Source: Pacificoceanicola sp049803835 (GTDB lineage Bacteria > Pseudomonadota > Alphaproteobacteria > Rhodobacterales > Rhodobacteraceae). From it: a stretch of 64,000 nucleotides of DNA. Position numbers and translations under genes: made by a program. Numbering within the stretch: the first letter of the stretch is position 1; each line of letters starts with the position of its first letter. Positions 16,236 through 25,198 of this stretch are shown here, one piece after another. Under the pieces are notes generated by a model. It ran no database searches, was not told the origin of the DNA, and worked only from the letters and a program-made list of their open reading frames with translations. The stretch is from positions 1 through 64,000 of the forward strand of contig NZ_JBNAGK010000018.1 in assembly GCF_049803835.1 (NCBI RefSeq), in the 5' to 3' direction.

Positions 16236-19200
16236 TTAGCCGTCCAAGGCTGCAAGCAGGGCCTTTGCCATCCTTCGGCTCTGGGAGGCACGACAGTTTT
16301 CGGGGTCCGCTGCACAGGTGCGCTCGACCCAGGATTCAATCGCATTGGCGGTCTTTTCACCATAGTCGCCGTCCACCCGGATCCCGCCCAGACGGCGCTG
16401 CAGCGCACGGATCGTGTCGGCACCGAAAACGTTCTGTTCCAGCCACCTGTGGGTGATGTTCTCCTTGAAAGGGCTGTGGATGGCCGCCATCAGGATGGCG
16501 TCGACGGTCAGCGAGACGGGCCTGTCCTGCATCGGCTTGCCACGCAGGGCCACTGCGACGTCGGAGCCGACATTGGTGCGCGGAACCGAATGCTCGCCGT
16601 TCGCGGCGTACTCCAGCAAATCCCGGATCACCGCGATGGCCTCGGCGCGGGACAGATCGTCCCCCTGATAGCCGTTGTCCCACAGAGCGTTGCGGGCCTG
16701 GATGGCCCGGGGATAGAGCACACCCTTGTCAAGAAACGTCTCGACCAGAGACGCCTCGTAAGGATTGAGCGTCCTGTTCCAGATACTGGCCCCGAATATG
16801 CCGCCGATCTCCCGGACGGTGCCTTCATCCGCCTGATCGACAAGCGACGCGATGTCCTCCCGAGTGATGCCGAAACAGGAAGTCTTTCCGGGTTTCAGGC
16901 AGGTATCGAAGAGCGGCGACCGGAACATGAAGATGACGAGATCGGGATTTTCGGTGGCTCTGGCACGGTCGATCAGGTCTGTCATCGTCTCGGTGCACAG
17001 CTCCGATTGGCAGTCCGCCAGCCGATAGGGCAGATCGCCAAGGCTCAGCAGGTCCGCGTCCTTCAGCGTGTCCATGACCTCGCGAAAACGGACCGCGGAG
17101 GTCTGCTGCATCTCGGGATAGAGGACATTGATGGCGAGCAGCGCCAGGGCGACCCGGCTGCGTTGCCAGATCTGCTCGCCCAATTCGACGGACGGGAGCG
17201 CGGCAAACCATCTCTCGGCGTAGTCCTTGCACCGGTCCGAATTGATTTCACAATAGTCGATGTATTCCACCACGACCGGCGCACCGTTCGCCGGGGGCGG
17301 CGGCTGCATTGCCGGATCCGGTTTCACGAAAATCTCGGAAAACATAGCCTCGATCCCGCTTGTCCAGGCATCGAAAGCGCGGTTGTCGCCTTTTTCAAAG
17401 GCTTCGGCGAGCAGGTCCATGCCTTCGAACACGCAATCCGCCTCTGTCTCGCAATCAAGGTCGTGATAGTTCCAGACCAGCATTTCGCCGGCTTTGCGCA
17501 GGTTCCATCGGCGCGTCTTGCTGGCGTCGCGGTGCAAGGTGAGGGCGGTCTGCATGCAGTTGTCCTTGCAGAACGCGCCGAAAATCTCCGGGTCGATCTG
17601 AATCCCGGAGGCACGCAGCGATTTGCCCCAGTCGTCGTCCGGTGCATTCTCCTCGGCAAGATAGGCGGCGGCCTTGCGAAAACAGGGATCGGGATCGTCC
17701 GTGCACCCCAATTCCTTGGTTCGGTACATGTTGGCCCAGGCCATTTCGAGATAGCCGTACCCTTCACCCGCGTCCGCGAGCGCCTGATAGCCCTCGACGG
17801 CGAGTCGGACGCAATCGCCGTTTGCACTGCAGGGCAGGACCTCGGCCCATCGCTCCTCGGCCCGGATATTGGCGAGTTCCCAGTAGGACCAGACCGATGC
17901 GCCATTGTCGATGGCCGATTGCAGGGCAGAGACGGCCTCCAGAATGCAGGTTGCCGGGTCCGCGCAGATGGCCGGGTCATCGACATTGCGTTTCAACAGG
18001 CGCCCAAGGCGGTACTGCGCCCAGGCGGTGTTGTCCGCCGCCGCCGTGCGGTAGGCCCCGACCTGAAATGTCAGGCATGTCCCGGTCTCGTCGCAGGGCA
18101 GGGAGATGCGCCCAGTTTCAGAAAGAAAGGCGATATCGGCATTCGCCGCGGCAAAATCGTCCTCGTCGATGAGGATGCGATATAGCGCGAGCGCCTGTTC
18201 GTCGCAGGCCTTCCGGTCGCCGCAGACCGGCAGCGCGGCCTCGTTGTAGGCATAGAAGTCCGCACGGGTCTCGCGGGCTTCGGCCCGGTCCAGCAAGGCG
18301 AGTTTGTCGAGGAAGCCAAGGTAGAGCGTGACACAGGCGTCGCCGTAGGGGCAGGGACCATCGTCGTCGACGAGGAGATTCCTGATGTTGACAATGGCGT
18401 GCGCGTGTCCGAGTTCCAGTGCCTCGGACAGGGCCGAAAACGTCTCTTGGAAGGTAATGGACAGGTCCTTGTCTTCCATGCCAGCCTGAAGGGCGCGTCC
18501 ATATTGATAGGCGAGCCGCGCGGATGTCGGAGCATTGTCCAGATCGGACTTGCAGGCCGCGATGGCCGTCTTCGCATCGACCTCCTCCAGCGTTCGGCCA
18601 ATGGACCCGGGGTGGCGGCCCGGGTCCGAAGCATTCGCCGCTTCCAGATCGCATCCGGTCACATTGGTCGGCCAGATGTTCTTGCCGGTCGGATCAACCG
18701 GGCCGGTTGGTATGCCGGTCGATTGCTGCTCAATGTCCGGAGTGATCCCTGTTTCCGGCGGATCCACGGGCCGCATGGCCATGCGCAGGTACTGCGGGAT
18801 GATCTCCATGCGCAAGGCAAGCATCATGCCGGTTTCCGGGTTGTACCCCGTGAAAATCCCGACGAGCGTGCCGCCGATGTACAGACCTGAACCGCTCATG
18901 CTGCGAATGCGGTTCTCATCCGGGCTAAGGTCCTGGATCTTGAACCGGAGCCAGTGCGGGTCGATTTCCCTCAGGCTCGCGTCTACGACCTTGTCGATGC
19001 CGTCCCGTCGCGTCCTCAACTCCAGAGAGACGTTCTTGTTCAGGGCATCGCGCAGCACATCGGCATAGGCATTGGCGGGTACGGGAACCCATGTCGACGT
19101 GCACGTCACCGGCCTTTCCGTGCCTTGAATCCGCGCCCAGGCAATGTCGAAGTCCTCGTAACGATCCTCGATTTCCACACGGATGAAGCCGCTGTTCCGG

Positions 19201-19403
19201 GGCACCCGGATATTGGCGCGATCCGTGGGTGCTTCGACGGGTGAAAAAACATGCAGGGGCGCCAGCACCCGGCATTCGTCCTGGTATTTGAAGAGATATC
19301 CTATTCCGATCTTGTTCCCGGAATGCACTTCAACCCATTCGGCCCGGGCCTTCGTGGCCAAAGAAACTGTACAGATCAAAAACAGGAGAATAAGCTTTTT
19401 CAT
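16236..19403 (-). CDS. Giant exported protein: trypsin-like domain, Sel1-like repeats, peptidoglycan-binding-like C terminus
   Basis: A 1055-residue protein with a signal peptide (MKKLILLFLICTVSLATKARA). The N-terminal 200 residues resemble a trypsin-fold protease: a His in VLAPLHVF, an Asp in YEDFDIAWARI, and a Ser in SMSGSGLYIGGTLVGIF, in the right order. The long middle (about 290-960) is helical, with Sel1-like repeat character and many paired cysteines (for example CPYGDAC, CGDRKAC, CDETGTC, CSANGDC), suited to an oxidising periplasm. The C terminus (about 1000-1045) resembles a peptidoglycan-binding domain (ADTIRALQRRLGG, VDGDYGEKTANAIE). The ATG at 19403 is used, though TTG at 19418 is possible. 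It is divergent from two exported or membrane genes only 47 bp away. I do not recognise the whole protein; protease activity is an inference. Confidence 0.78.
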   Translation of the reverse strand: MKKLILLFLICTVSLATKARAEWVEVHSGNKIGIGYLFKYQDECRVLAPLHVFSPVEAPTDRANIRVPRNSGFIRVEIEDRYEDFDIAWARIQGTERPVTCTSTWVPVPANAYADVLRDALNKNVSLELRTRRDGIDKVVDASLREIDPHWLRFKIQDLSPDENRIRSMSGSGLYIGGTLVGIFTGYNPETGMMLALRMEIIPQYLRMAMRPVDPPETGITPDIEQQSTGIPTGPVDPTGKNIWPTNVTGCDLEAANASDPGRHPGSIGRTLEEVDAKTAIAACKSDLDNAPTSARLAYQYGRALQAGMEDKDLSITFQETFSALSEALELGHAHAIVNIRNLLVDDDGPCPYGDACVTLYLGFLDKLALLDRAEARETRADFYAYNEAALPVCGDRKACDEQALALYRILIDEDDFAAANADIAFLSETGRISLPCDETGTCLTFQVGAYRTAAADNTAWAQYRLGRLLKRNVDDPAICADPATCILEAVSALQSAIDNGASVWSYWELANIRAEERWAEVLPCSANGDCVRLAVEGYQALADAGEGYGYLEMAWANMYRTKELGCTDDPDPCFRKAAAYLAEENAPDDDWGKSLRASGIQIDPEIFGAFCKDNCMQTALTLHRDASKTRRWNLRKAGEMLVWNYHDLDCETEADCVFEGMDLLAEAFEKGDNRAFDAWTSGIEAMFSEIFVKPDPAMQPPPPANGAPVVVEYIDYCEINSDRCKDYAERWFAALPSVELGEQIWQRSRVALALLAINVLYPEMQQTSAVRFREVMDTLKDADLLSLGDLPYRLADCQSELCTETMTDLIDRARATENPDLVIFMFRSPLFDTCLKPGKTSCFGITREDIASLVDQADEGTVREIGGIFGASIWNRTLNPYEASLVETFLDKGVLYPRAIQARNALWDNGYQGDDLSRAEAIAVIRDLLEYAANGEHSVPRTNVGSDVAVALRGKPMQDRPVSLTVDAILMAAIHSPFKENITHRWLEQNVFGADTIRALQRRLGGIRVDGDYGEKTANAIESWVERTCAADPENCRASQSRRMAKALLAALDG

Positions 19404-19450
19404 CAGCAACCGTGGCAAGTGGAAATGCGACCATCTTCGGAGACGATTTC

Positions 19451-20197
19451 ATGTTATGCGATTCTTTGAAGATTTTCACCCTGACAATTCTCGTGGCGAC
19501 GCCCGGACTTGCGCAGGATGGGGGTGCTCCGACCGGGCTGCGGCCAATCGGGGCGGCCGAGGAAGACTGGTTGCCCACGGTGAATTCTTCCGGGGCGCTT
19601 GTCGTTGCGGTCCGGGCGCTGCCTGTGGCAAGTGCAGCGAACAAAGCATCGACCGCGCTCGTTCCGGCCCGGTTCGCGGGGCAGACGCTGTGTTATTCCA
19701 TGCTGGGTGATAACGGGCGGTATTACGGATCGCAAACCCTGGAGGTCTTGCAGGACTGGACCGGAGGCACGACAGCCGTGCCGGTCAATACCAGATATAT
19801 CGAGAGCCCCAAGGTGCTTGCGGGTTTGTCCCCCGATCTGAGTTTCGGATATCTGATGCTCGGCGCCTGCAATACCGAGGTCGGAAACCGCGTGACGCTG
19901 GTCAGCAATTGGGGGCAGGCGCTTGTCGGAGATCCGAAAAGCCTGCAAATCTTCATCGACGACGACGACAACCGCCGTCTGAAGGCCCGTGCGATGCCGG
20001 GCCTTCCCCTGGTCGATTGCAGGCGTTCGGTGGGCAAGAGCGCGATTTACAAGTTCGTCTGCGATGTCCCGGTGCCGCCGGAGGCATCGGGGGATCTGGA
20101 AATGGAAATCCTGCGCTATGACACGGACATGGATGCGGATGGAAATCCGGTCGAAACGCGCCGCCGGTCGATCTTTCTCGATGTTGCGCTGAAATGA
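19451..20197 (+). CDS. Exported protein of unknown function
   Basis: A 248-residue protein starting MLCDSLKIFTLTILVATPG, which looks like a signal peptide with cleavage around GLAQ. The mature part is beta-rich with four or five cysteines (TLCYSML, LGACNTEV, LVDCRRSV, KFVCDVPV), probably forming disulphides. Acidic stretches (IDDDDNRR and YDTDMDADGN) could bind cations. I know no family. The ATG at 19451 follows GGAG 8 bases upstream; the frame opening at 19412 lies in the divergent promoter. Its stop overlaps the ATG of the next gene (ATGA), so the two are translated together. Confidence 0.72.
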   Translation: MLCDSLKIFTLTILVATPGLAQDGGAPTGLRPIGAAEEDWLPTVNSSGALVVAVRALPVASAANKASTALVPARFAGQTLCYSMLGDNGRYYGSQTLEVLQDWTGGTTAVPVNTRYIESPKVLAGLSPDLSFGYLMLGACNTEVGNRVTLVSNWGQALVGDPKSLQIFIDDDDNRRLKARAMPGLPLVDCRRSVGKSAIYKFVCDVPVPPEASGDLEMEILRYDTDMDADGNPVETRRRSIFLDVALK

Positions 20198-21087
20198 CCG
20201 AAACCGCCGCGCACGCCCCGATGATACTGAAAGACAAACGGTTCCGGGCGCTGGTCCTGCGGATCGCGCTTTTCCTGATGATAACCGTTCCCTTGTTCGC
20301 GCTGTTCTTCCTGCCGCGGGAGACGGCGGTCATGGTTCAGGCGGATACGCAGGAGCTGGGCATCGTGCTTGCCGCGTCCCGGGAAAACCAGATCGCTCTG
20401 CCCGCGGGATGGAATGAAAGCGCCGGGATGACGCCGCTCGAGGCGGGGGACATGCTGGTTCCTGCCGGTGGCGCCCGGCTGACACTGCGGCTGCGGCGCT
20501 CGGGATTTCTGGCGCTGATGCTGGAGCCGGGACCCCGAAGCAGCCCTGGAGACCCGCTTGGCACGCTGGACGGTGCGGCGATTGCCGAACCTTTGGTGCT
20601 CATTTTCAACCCGGATGGGATCGCCGCCTTTGATCCGATCGAAATGTTCGGCGAGGTGACGCTCGGCACGGTTGTGACGGATACGTCTGTGTCCTACCTG
20701 AGCAGCGGAGATTATGTCTTCTGGGAGACCGGTCTGCTCAGTGAAGCCTCGGACCCGGTCCGGACCGGCAGCTTTGCCATCGGCAGTCTGGTCGAGATCC
20801 AGGGCCGCAATGGCGACCCCTTCGAAGCCCGGCTGTTCGTGGAGCCAGCGGGCAGGCGGGGCGAGGACGATGTCGGCATGTTCGCGATGGTCGACACAGG
20901 CTATGGCGCTCCGCGGCTCAAGGTTCATCGCAGCCGTTTGGACAAAGCGCTCGATATCGCGCCGCGCTGGACAGATCGCGCATTGTCGAGCCCTCTGTTG
21001 CTCGGATTTTCGTCAACCTTGGCGGCCATTCTTCTGGTTCTGCAATTGGTCGGGTTCCTTCGACCCGACGCGGAGAACACTCTGTAA
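20194..21087 (+). CDS. Bitopic membrane protein of unknown function
   Basis: A 297-residue protein with one membrane helix near the N terminus (about 20-42, FRALVLRIALFLMITVPLFA) and one near the C terminus (about 268-288, SPLLLGFSSTLAAILLVLQL). The roughly 220 residues between them should be periplasmic and look beta-rich. No motif is recognised. The ATGA overlap with the exported protein upstream, and the divergent giant exported protein, suggest a three-component envelope assembly. It is followed by about 760 bp with no recognisable gene. Confidence 0.72.
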   Translation: MTETAAHAPMILKDKRFRALVLRIALFLMITVPLFALFFLPRETAVMVQADTQELGIVLAASRENQIALPAGWNESAGMTPLEAGDMLVPAGGARLTLRLRRSGFLALMLEPGPRSSPGDPLGTLDGAAIAEPLVLIFNPDGIAAFDPIEMFGEVTLGTVVTDTSVSYLSSGDYVFWETGLLSEASDPVRTGSFAIGSLVEIQGRNGDPFEARLFVEPAGRRGEDDVGMFAMVDTGYGAPRLKVHRSRLDKALDIAPRWTDRALSSPLLLGFSSTLAAILLVLQLVGFLRPDAENTL

Positions 21088-21845
21088 GCGTCGAGAGTCA
21101 TCGTCGACGTCGTCATGCAGGCGCGCCCGCGCAAGCCTTGCGACATCGCCACACTGATGCTCTTGGTTCACTGGCATATCAGCCAAACTGACTGCCCGGC
21201 ATCTTCGGGCAACATAGGTGGTCTTGAATTTCCTCCAGATTGCCGCCGTGCGACGTGATGGCGCTCGTTTCATTTCGGGCGGCGAGGTTCAGGTCCGAAG
21301 AGCGTCAATCAGACGCCTATACCGGCGCCATGATCCCATCTGTTGGGTGCGTTTTTCGGTGTCGTGACTGATCCGGCCATCAACCCGTCTTGGGCTTGGC
21401 ACCTGGCCCGAAATCCCGCGACCACCTCTGCGGGTTCGGTCGCCCCGGAGCGTATCATTTCGCGCGGTATGTACCGCGAGACTCGACACTCAGGGCAGAT
21501 CTCGCTGTTCTGCTTCTCCTGAAGAAAACGCCCGCCGGATCTTCGAAATCGTCTTCAATACCAAAATCCCGCACGGTGCTCCCCGATGTTCTCGGAGGCA
21601 TCTTCACCATCAGGGCAAGGGGGGCAGTTCTGTATGCCGTTCACCCCGCAACGGCGGAAATCTTGCATGTCTGTTCAACATCTTAAGTGCCGTAGCCAAT
21701 CGGCAGACCGCGCAAGGCCGGTAGCGCAACCGGAAACAGTCAAGTCTACGCTACAAAGGCGATTTTCTTCGCCAATACGTCTGCAAAGACCGGCGGAGTC
21801 CGATAGGACCGGCAGGACCGTTCTCTCATCTCTCTCGGGATATGG
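21088..21845. other. Gene-poor stretch, content not recognised
   Basis: 758 bp lying between the membrane-protein gene and the stop of bpt. Only short open frames occur on either strand, without ribosome sites or family motifs. The composition and many stops suggest decayed coding DNA, perhaps mobile-element debris like that at 15671, but I find no residual transposase motif. Confidence 0.5.
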
Positions 21846-22658
21846 TCAACCCCGGGTGTCGGGGAAGGAAATGTTGGCCACCTGCTCGGCGATCGGATCG
21901 GTCGAAAGCGGGTGGCTTTCGCTTTCATAGGCGTCCGCGTCCTGCATTTCCTCCCACTGGCCGCGGCGGTAGACCTCGACCGCGTCGAACTGCGCTTTGT
22001 AGCCCATCTTCTCCGAGCCGGGCACCCAGTAGCCAAGATAGACGTAAGGCAGGCCCGCCTCCCGGGCGATGTCGATGTGATCGAGGATCATCCAGGTGCC
22101 GAGCGAGCTTTGCCGCAGGGACGGCTCGTAGAAGGAGTAGACCATGGACAGCCCATCATCGAGCATGTCCGTCAGGCACACGGCCTTCAGCGTGTCATCC
22201 GCGCTGTCGATATATTCGATGACGCGGCTGCGGATCGGGGTTTCCTCGACCATGGCGGCGAATTCGAACACGTCCATGTCCGCCATGCCGCCATCGGCGT
22301 GCCGCGCGTCGAGGTAGCGGCGGAACAGGTCGAACTGCTCCTCCGTGGCCCAGGGCGAAGTGGCGCGGCGAGTCAGATAGGCGTTCTTCTTCAAAGTGCG
22401 CTTCTGGCTGCGCGAGGGCTTGAAGCGCTGCACGTCGATGCGGGCCGAGAGGCAGGCGGCACAATCGGAACAGGACGGTCGGTAGAGCACGTTCTGCGAG
22501 CGGCGGAAGCCCTGTTTCGACAGAGTGTCATTCAGCTTCTGCGCATTGTCCCCCTGCAGCGCCGTGAACAGTTTCCGCTCCATCCGGCCCTTGAGATAGG
22601 GGCAGGGCTGGGGCGCTGTCACGTAGAACTGCGGGGCAATGGGAAGAGAGTGACGCAT
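21846..22658 (-). CDS. bpt: Aspartate/glutamate leucyltransferase (N-end rule)
   Basis: A 270-residue aminoacyl-tRNA-protein transferase that adds leucine to N-terminal Asp or Glu and marks proteins for ClpAP degradation. The N-terminal region has the conserved CPYL, then FRRSQNVLYRPSCSDCAACLSARI, with the cysteines needed for activity. The C-terminal GNAT-like part contains DMLDDGLSMVYSFYEP, LGTWMILDHI and YVYLGYWVPGSEKMGYKAQF. Its length equals that of alphaproteobacterial Bpt. It is a single gene on the minus strand. Confidence 0.95.
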   Translation of the reverse strand: MRHSLPIAPQFYVTAPQPCPYLKGRMERKLFTALQGDNAQKLNDTLSKQGFRRSQNVLYRPSCSDCAACLSARIDVQRFKPSRSQKRTLKKNAYLTRRATSPWATEEQFDLFRRYLDARHADGGMADMDVFEFAAMVEETPIRSRVIEYIDSADDTLKAVCLTDMLDDGLSMVYSFYEPSLRQSSLGTWMILDHIDIAREAGLPYVYLGYWVPGSEKMGYKAQFDAVEVYRRGQWEEMQDADAYESESHPLSTDPIAEQVANISFPDTRG

Positions 22659-22732
22659 GGGCAGGGAGACTCGTTGATTGAGCCGAACGGTAACAAGGAA
22701 AATTTTCTACGCCAAGCCCCCTGACAAGAGGT

Positions 22733-22754
22733 AAACCCCGCCAAGGCGGGGTTT
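22733..22754 (-). terminator. Stem-loop downstream of the RDD gene
   Basis: AAACCCCGCC/GGCGGGGTTT: a perfect 10-bp stem with a 2-base spacer (AA), just past the RDD-gene stop for leftward transcription and before the bpt start. T-residues are few on the minus-strand side, so efficiency is uncertain. Confidence 0.6.
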
Positions 22755-22793
22755 CTCTTAAGGTTTGGTTAACCTTTGTCCCGTGTCCGGGGA

Positions 22794-23240
22794 TCAGGCG
22801 CGGCGATTGAGGGCGACGGCGTTCATCACCATGTCGGTCAGGCCCTGGCCGCGTTCGGTGAACAGCATCATCGCGATGGAGATCAGTTGCAGCGGAAAGA
22901 CCGCGAGGGAGATCGTGTAGCCGAGCGTGTGCAGGAAGGCCTGGCTCAGGTCAAAGCGCTGGCCACGGGCGTCGCGGAACTCGATGGCCATCATGCGCAT
23001 GCCCCAGGTTGCAGAGCCGCCCGCGATGGTCGCGACCCGGTAGAGGAAGCTGACGATGGCGAAGAGCGGGGCAAAGACGAAGGCCGCGAGGCCGACGGTA
23101 AAGATCAGGATCGGCACCATGAAGATGCAGACGATGGCAAAGTCGATGACCCAGGCGAGACCGCGCTTGATCGCGACGCCTTCGTAGAAGGCGGCCTGGC
23201 GGTCCGGGTCGGGCAGGTGGGTGTAGGTGTCGCTGTACAT
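22794..23240 (-). CDS. RDD-family membrane protein
   Basis: A 148-residue protein with a cytoplasmic N terminus and three to four membrane helices (about 27-55, 56-75, 100-120). The RDD family hallmark is in KRGLAWVIDFAIVC and SATWGMRMMAIEFRDA. RDD proteins are proposed transporters or sodium/proton exchangers, but most are uncharacterised. The ATG at 23240 is preferred to a longer frame that overlaps the DUF2852 gene. It lies 64 bp downstream of the DUF2852 gene on the same strand and probably shares its promoter. Confidence 0.88.
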   Translation of the reverse strand: MYSDTYTHLPDPDRQAAFYEGVAIKRGLAWVIDFAIVCIFMVPILIFTVGLAAFVFAPLFAIVSFLYRVATIAGGSATWGMRMMAIEFRDARGQRFDLSQAFLHTLGYTISLAVFPLQLISIAMMLFTERGQGLTDMVMNAVALNRRA

Positions 23241-23304
23241 GGTGATCCTGAATGTAGGGGGTAGGGCGGCCCCATGGAAGGGGCCGCCGGACAGATGCGC
23301 CGGA

Positions 23305-23736
23305 TTACGCGTCTTCGGTGTTGCGGGCCTCGTCGGCCATGCGCTTTTCACGGTCGTCCATGAACTGGTCGAACTCGGCCTTGTCCTTGGCGTCCCGCAG
23401 GCGCTGCAGGAAGGCTTCGAAGGCTTCCTGCTCGTCCATCAGGCGGCGCAGGGTGTCTTCCTTGTAGGCGTCGAAGGCGGAGTTGCCGCTCGACTTCATG
23501 CTGCGGAAGCCGTGGTAACGGTGGGAATGGCCGTGCGAGCGGCAGGACTTGTTGAACATGCGTTTGCTCCAGATCATGTATGCCAGAAGGGCGAGGCCGA
23601 CAGGCCAGAAGAAGATGAAACCGAGTACCATCGCTGCGATCCATGCGCCTTTACCGCGCTGATCGAGCCAGGCCTCAGCCCGCGAGAACCAGCCGGAGGC
23701 GGCGGGAACGTTGGCGGTATAGGTGGCGGTGGTCAT
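23305..23736 (-). CDS. DUF2852 membrane protein
   Basis: A 143-residue protein with one or two membrane helices (about 29-54, GAWIAAMVLGFIFFWPVGLALL), a His/Arg-rich stretch (SHGHSHRYHGF) and a charged helical tail (EAFEAFLQRLRDAKDKAEFDQF). It matches the alphaproteobacterial DUF2852 family by the WPVGLALLAYMIWSKRM core. No biochemical role is known. It is the promoter-proximal gene of a pair with RDD, with two matched palindromes 25-100 bp upstream of its ATG, so it is probably repressor controlled. Confidence 0.88.
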   Translation of the reverse strand: MTTATYTANVPAASGWFSRAEAWLDQRGKGAWIAAMVLGFIFFWPVGLALLAYMIWSKRMFNKSCRSHGHSHRYHGFRSMKSSGNSAFDAYKEDTLRRLMDEQEAFEAFLQRLRDAKDKAEFDQFMDDREKRMADEARNTEDA

Positions 23737-23760
23737 GTCTCTCTCCGTTTCAGGTTGTGT

Positions 23761-23779
23761 ATGTGAATGTCTTTCACAT
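23761..23779. promoter_or_regulatory. Palindromic operator, copy 1
   Basis: ATGTGAATGTCTTTCACAT: a perfect 7-bp inverted repeat with a 5-base centre, 25 bp upstream of the DUF2852 ATG. A CRP site would be TGTGA-N6-TCACA; here the spacing is N7, so a different regulator is likely. Confidence 0.65.
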
Positions 23780-23819
23780 CACAGGAGATCGGGATTGGTG
23801 GCCCGGGTTGCAAGGGTTG

Positions 23820-23838
23820 ATGTGAATGTTTTTTACAT
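23820..23838. promoter_or_regulatory. Palindromic operator, copy 2
   Basis: ATGTGAATGTTTTTTACAT: the same 19-bp architecture as copy 1, with one arm mismatch, and start-to-start distance 59 bp. It lies between the divergent DUF2852 gene and prfB and could support cooperative binding of one regulator to both sites. Confidence 0.6.
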
Positions 23839-23894
23839 TTGTTTTGATAGCTGTTTTTTATCAGAGTTTTACGGGGGAAATTTCTGACGGGAGT

Positions 23895-23916
23895 GCGGGG
23901 TGTAACCCCGCCCTAC
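23895..23916. repeat. REP-like short inverted repeat
   Basis: GCGGGGT-GTA-ACCCCGC followed by CCTAC. On the opposite strand it begins GTAGGGCGGGGTT, close to one arm of the larger palindrome at 25266 (GGTAGGGTGGG). It may be a truncated copy of the same dispersed family. The rest of the 23737-24046 gap holds the two operators and the prfB leader. Confidence 0.45.
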
Positions 23917-24046
23917 AGGCTGTCCCGCCGCGCGGTGGCCGGGTTTGCTCCCCGAACCGAAGGCGCCGATGCCCGCTCTTGCTCCCCAATCGCCCCCTTG
24001 CTATCACGCGGCACCCGATGCGGTCTTTGATACAGGAAGTCCTCCC

Positions 24047-25171
24047 ATGCGCGCCGAAGTCCAGAACAACGTCGACAAGGTCGAGAAGTCGCTTGAGCTG
24101 CTCAAGCAGCGGCTGGGCTGGGAGACGGCGCAGCACCGGCTGGAGGAGTTCAACGCCCGGGTCGAAGACCCGAACCTCTGGGACGATCCGGCGGCGGCGC
24201 AGAAGCTGATGCAGGAGCGGCAGATGCTGCTCGACGCCATGGAGACCTATACCTCCATCAAGCAGGAGCTGTCCGACCAGGTCGAGCTGATCGAGCTTGG
24301 CGAGATGGAGGAGGACGAGGAGGTCGTCGGCGAGGCGGAGAAGGCGATTGCCGCACTGGTGGAGAAGGCGGCGAAGAAGGAACTCGAAGCGCTGTTGAAC
24401 GGCGAGACCGACGGCAACGACGCCTTCCTCGAAATCAAGGCCGGTGCCGGCGGCACGGAGGCCTGCGACTGGGCCAACATGCTGGCGCGGATGTATGTCC
24501 GCTGGGCGGAGAAGCGGGGCTTCGAGGTCGAATTGCAGGAAGAGCAAGCGGGCGCAGAAGCGGGGATCAAATCCGCGACTTACCAGATCAAGGGCCACAA
24601 CGCCTATGGCTGGCTGAAGTCGGAGAGCGGCACGCACCGGCTGGTGCGGATCTCGCCCTTTGGCAAGGGCACGCGCGAGACCTCCTTTGCCGCCGTGGGT
24701 GCCTATCCGGTGATCGACGACAACATCGAAGTGACGGTGAACCCGGCGGATATCCGCATCGACACCTTCCGCTCCTCGGGCGCAGGCGGACAGCACGTGA
24801 ACACCACCGACTCCGCGGTGCGAATCACGCACTTTCCCACCGGCATCGTGGTGACCTCCTCGGAGAAATCGCAGCACCAGAACCGCGACATCGCCATGAA
24901 GGCGCTGAAATCGCGGCTGTACCAGCTGGAACTGGATCGCCGGAACGCCGAGGTCAACGCGCTGCACGAGGCGAAAGGCGATGCGGGATGGGGCGCGCAG
25001 ATCCGGTCCTACGTGCTGCAACCCTACCAGATGGTGAAGGACCTGCGGACCCAGTACGAGACGGCGGACACGCAAGGGGTGCTCGACGGCGACCTCGACG
25101 GCTTCATGGAAGCGACGCTGGCGCTGCAGGTGGCGGGCAAGAGCCGGGCGGACGCGCGCGGCGAGGACTGA
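24047..25171 (+). CDS. prfB: Peptide chain release factor 2
   Basis: A 374-residue class I release factor that recognises UGA/UAA stop codons. It has a long N-terminal helical domain, the stop-codon tripeptide SPF in VRISPFGKGTRETSFA, and the GGQ catalytic motif in SSGAGGQHVNTTDSAVR. It reads as one uninterrupted frame, so the programmed frameshift known from E. coli prfB is absent, as is usual in alphaproteobacteria. The ATG at 24047 begins MRAEVQNNVDKVEKSL, the family N terminus; the frame starting at 23945 is a shadow extension. Confidence 0.97.
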   Translation: MRAEVQNNVDKVEKSLELLKQRLGWETAQHRLEEFNARVEDPNLWDDPAAAQKLMQERQMLLDAMETYTSIKQELSDQVELIELGEMEEDEEVVGEAEKAIAALVEKAAKKELEALLNGETDGNDAFLEIKAGAGGTEACDWANMLARMYVRWAEKRGFEVELQEEQAGAEAGIKSATYQIKGHNAYGWLKSESGTHRLVRISPFGKGTRETSFAAVGAYPVIDDNIEVTVNPADIRIDTFRSSGAGGQHVNTTDSAVRITHFPTGIVVTSSEKSQHQNRDIAMKALKSRLYQLELDRRNAEVNALHEAKGDAGWGAQIRSYVLQPYQMVKDLRTQYETADTQGVLDGDLDGFMEATLALQVAGKSRADARGED

Positions 25172-25198
25172 TTGTCGGCACGCGCAAGGCCAGCGATG

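Noticed and set aside
16152..18185. 677-codon plus-strand frame opposite the giant exported protein.
   Set aside because: The minus-strand gene has a signal peptide and domain order; the plus frame lacks start signals and motifs.
23761..23779. CRP/FNR-type site upstream of DUF2852.
   Set aside because: The TGTGA/TCACA half-sites are separated by 7 rather than 6 bases, and the second copy preserves this unusual spacing.
24047..24130. Possible programmed frameshift in prfB.
   Set aside because: The gene reads in a single frame from ATG to stop; no UGA interruption is present.
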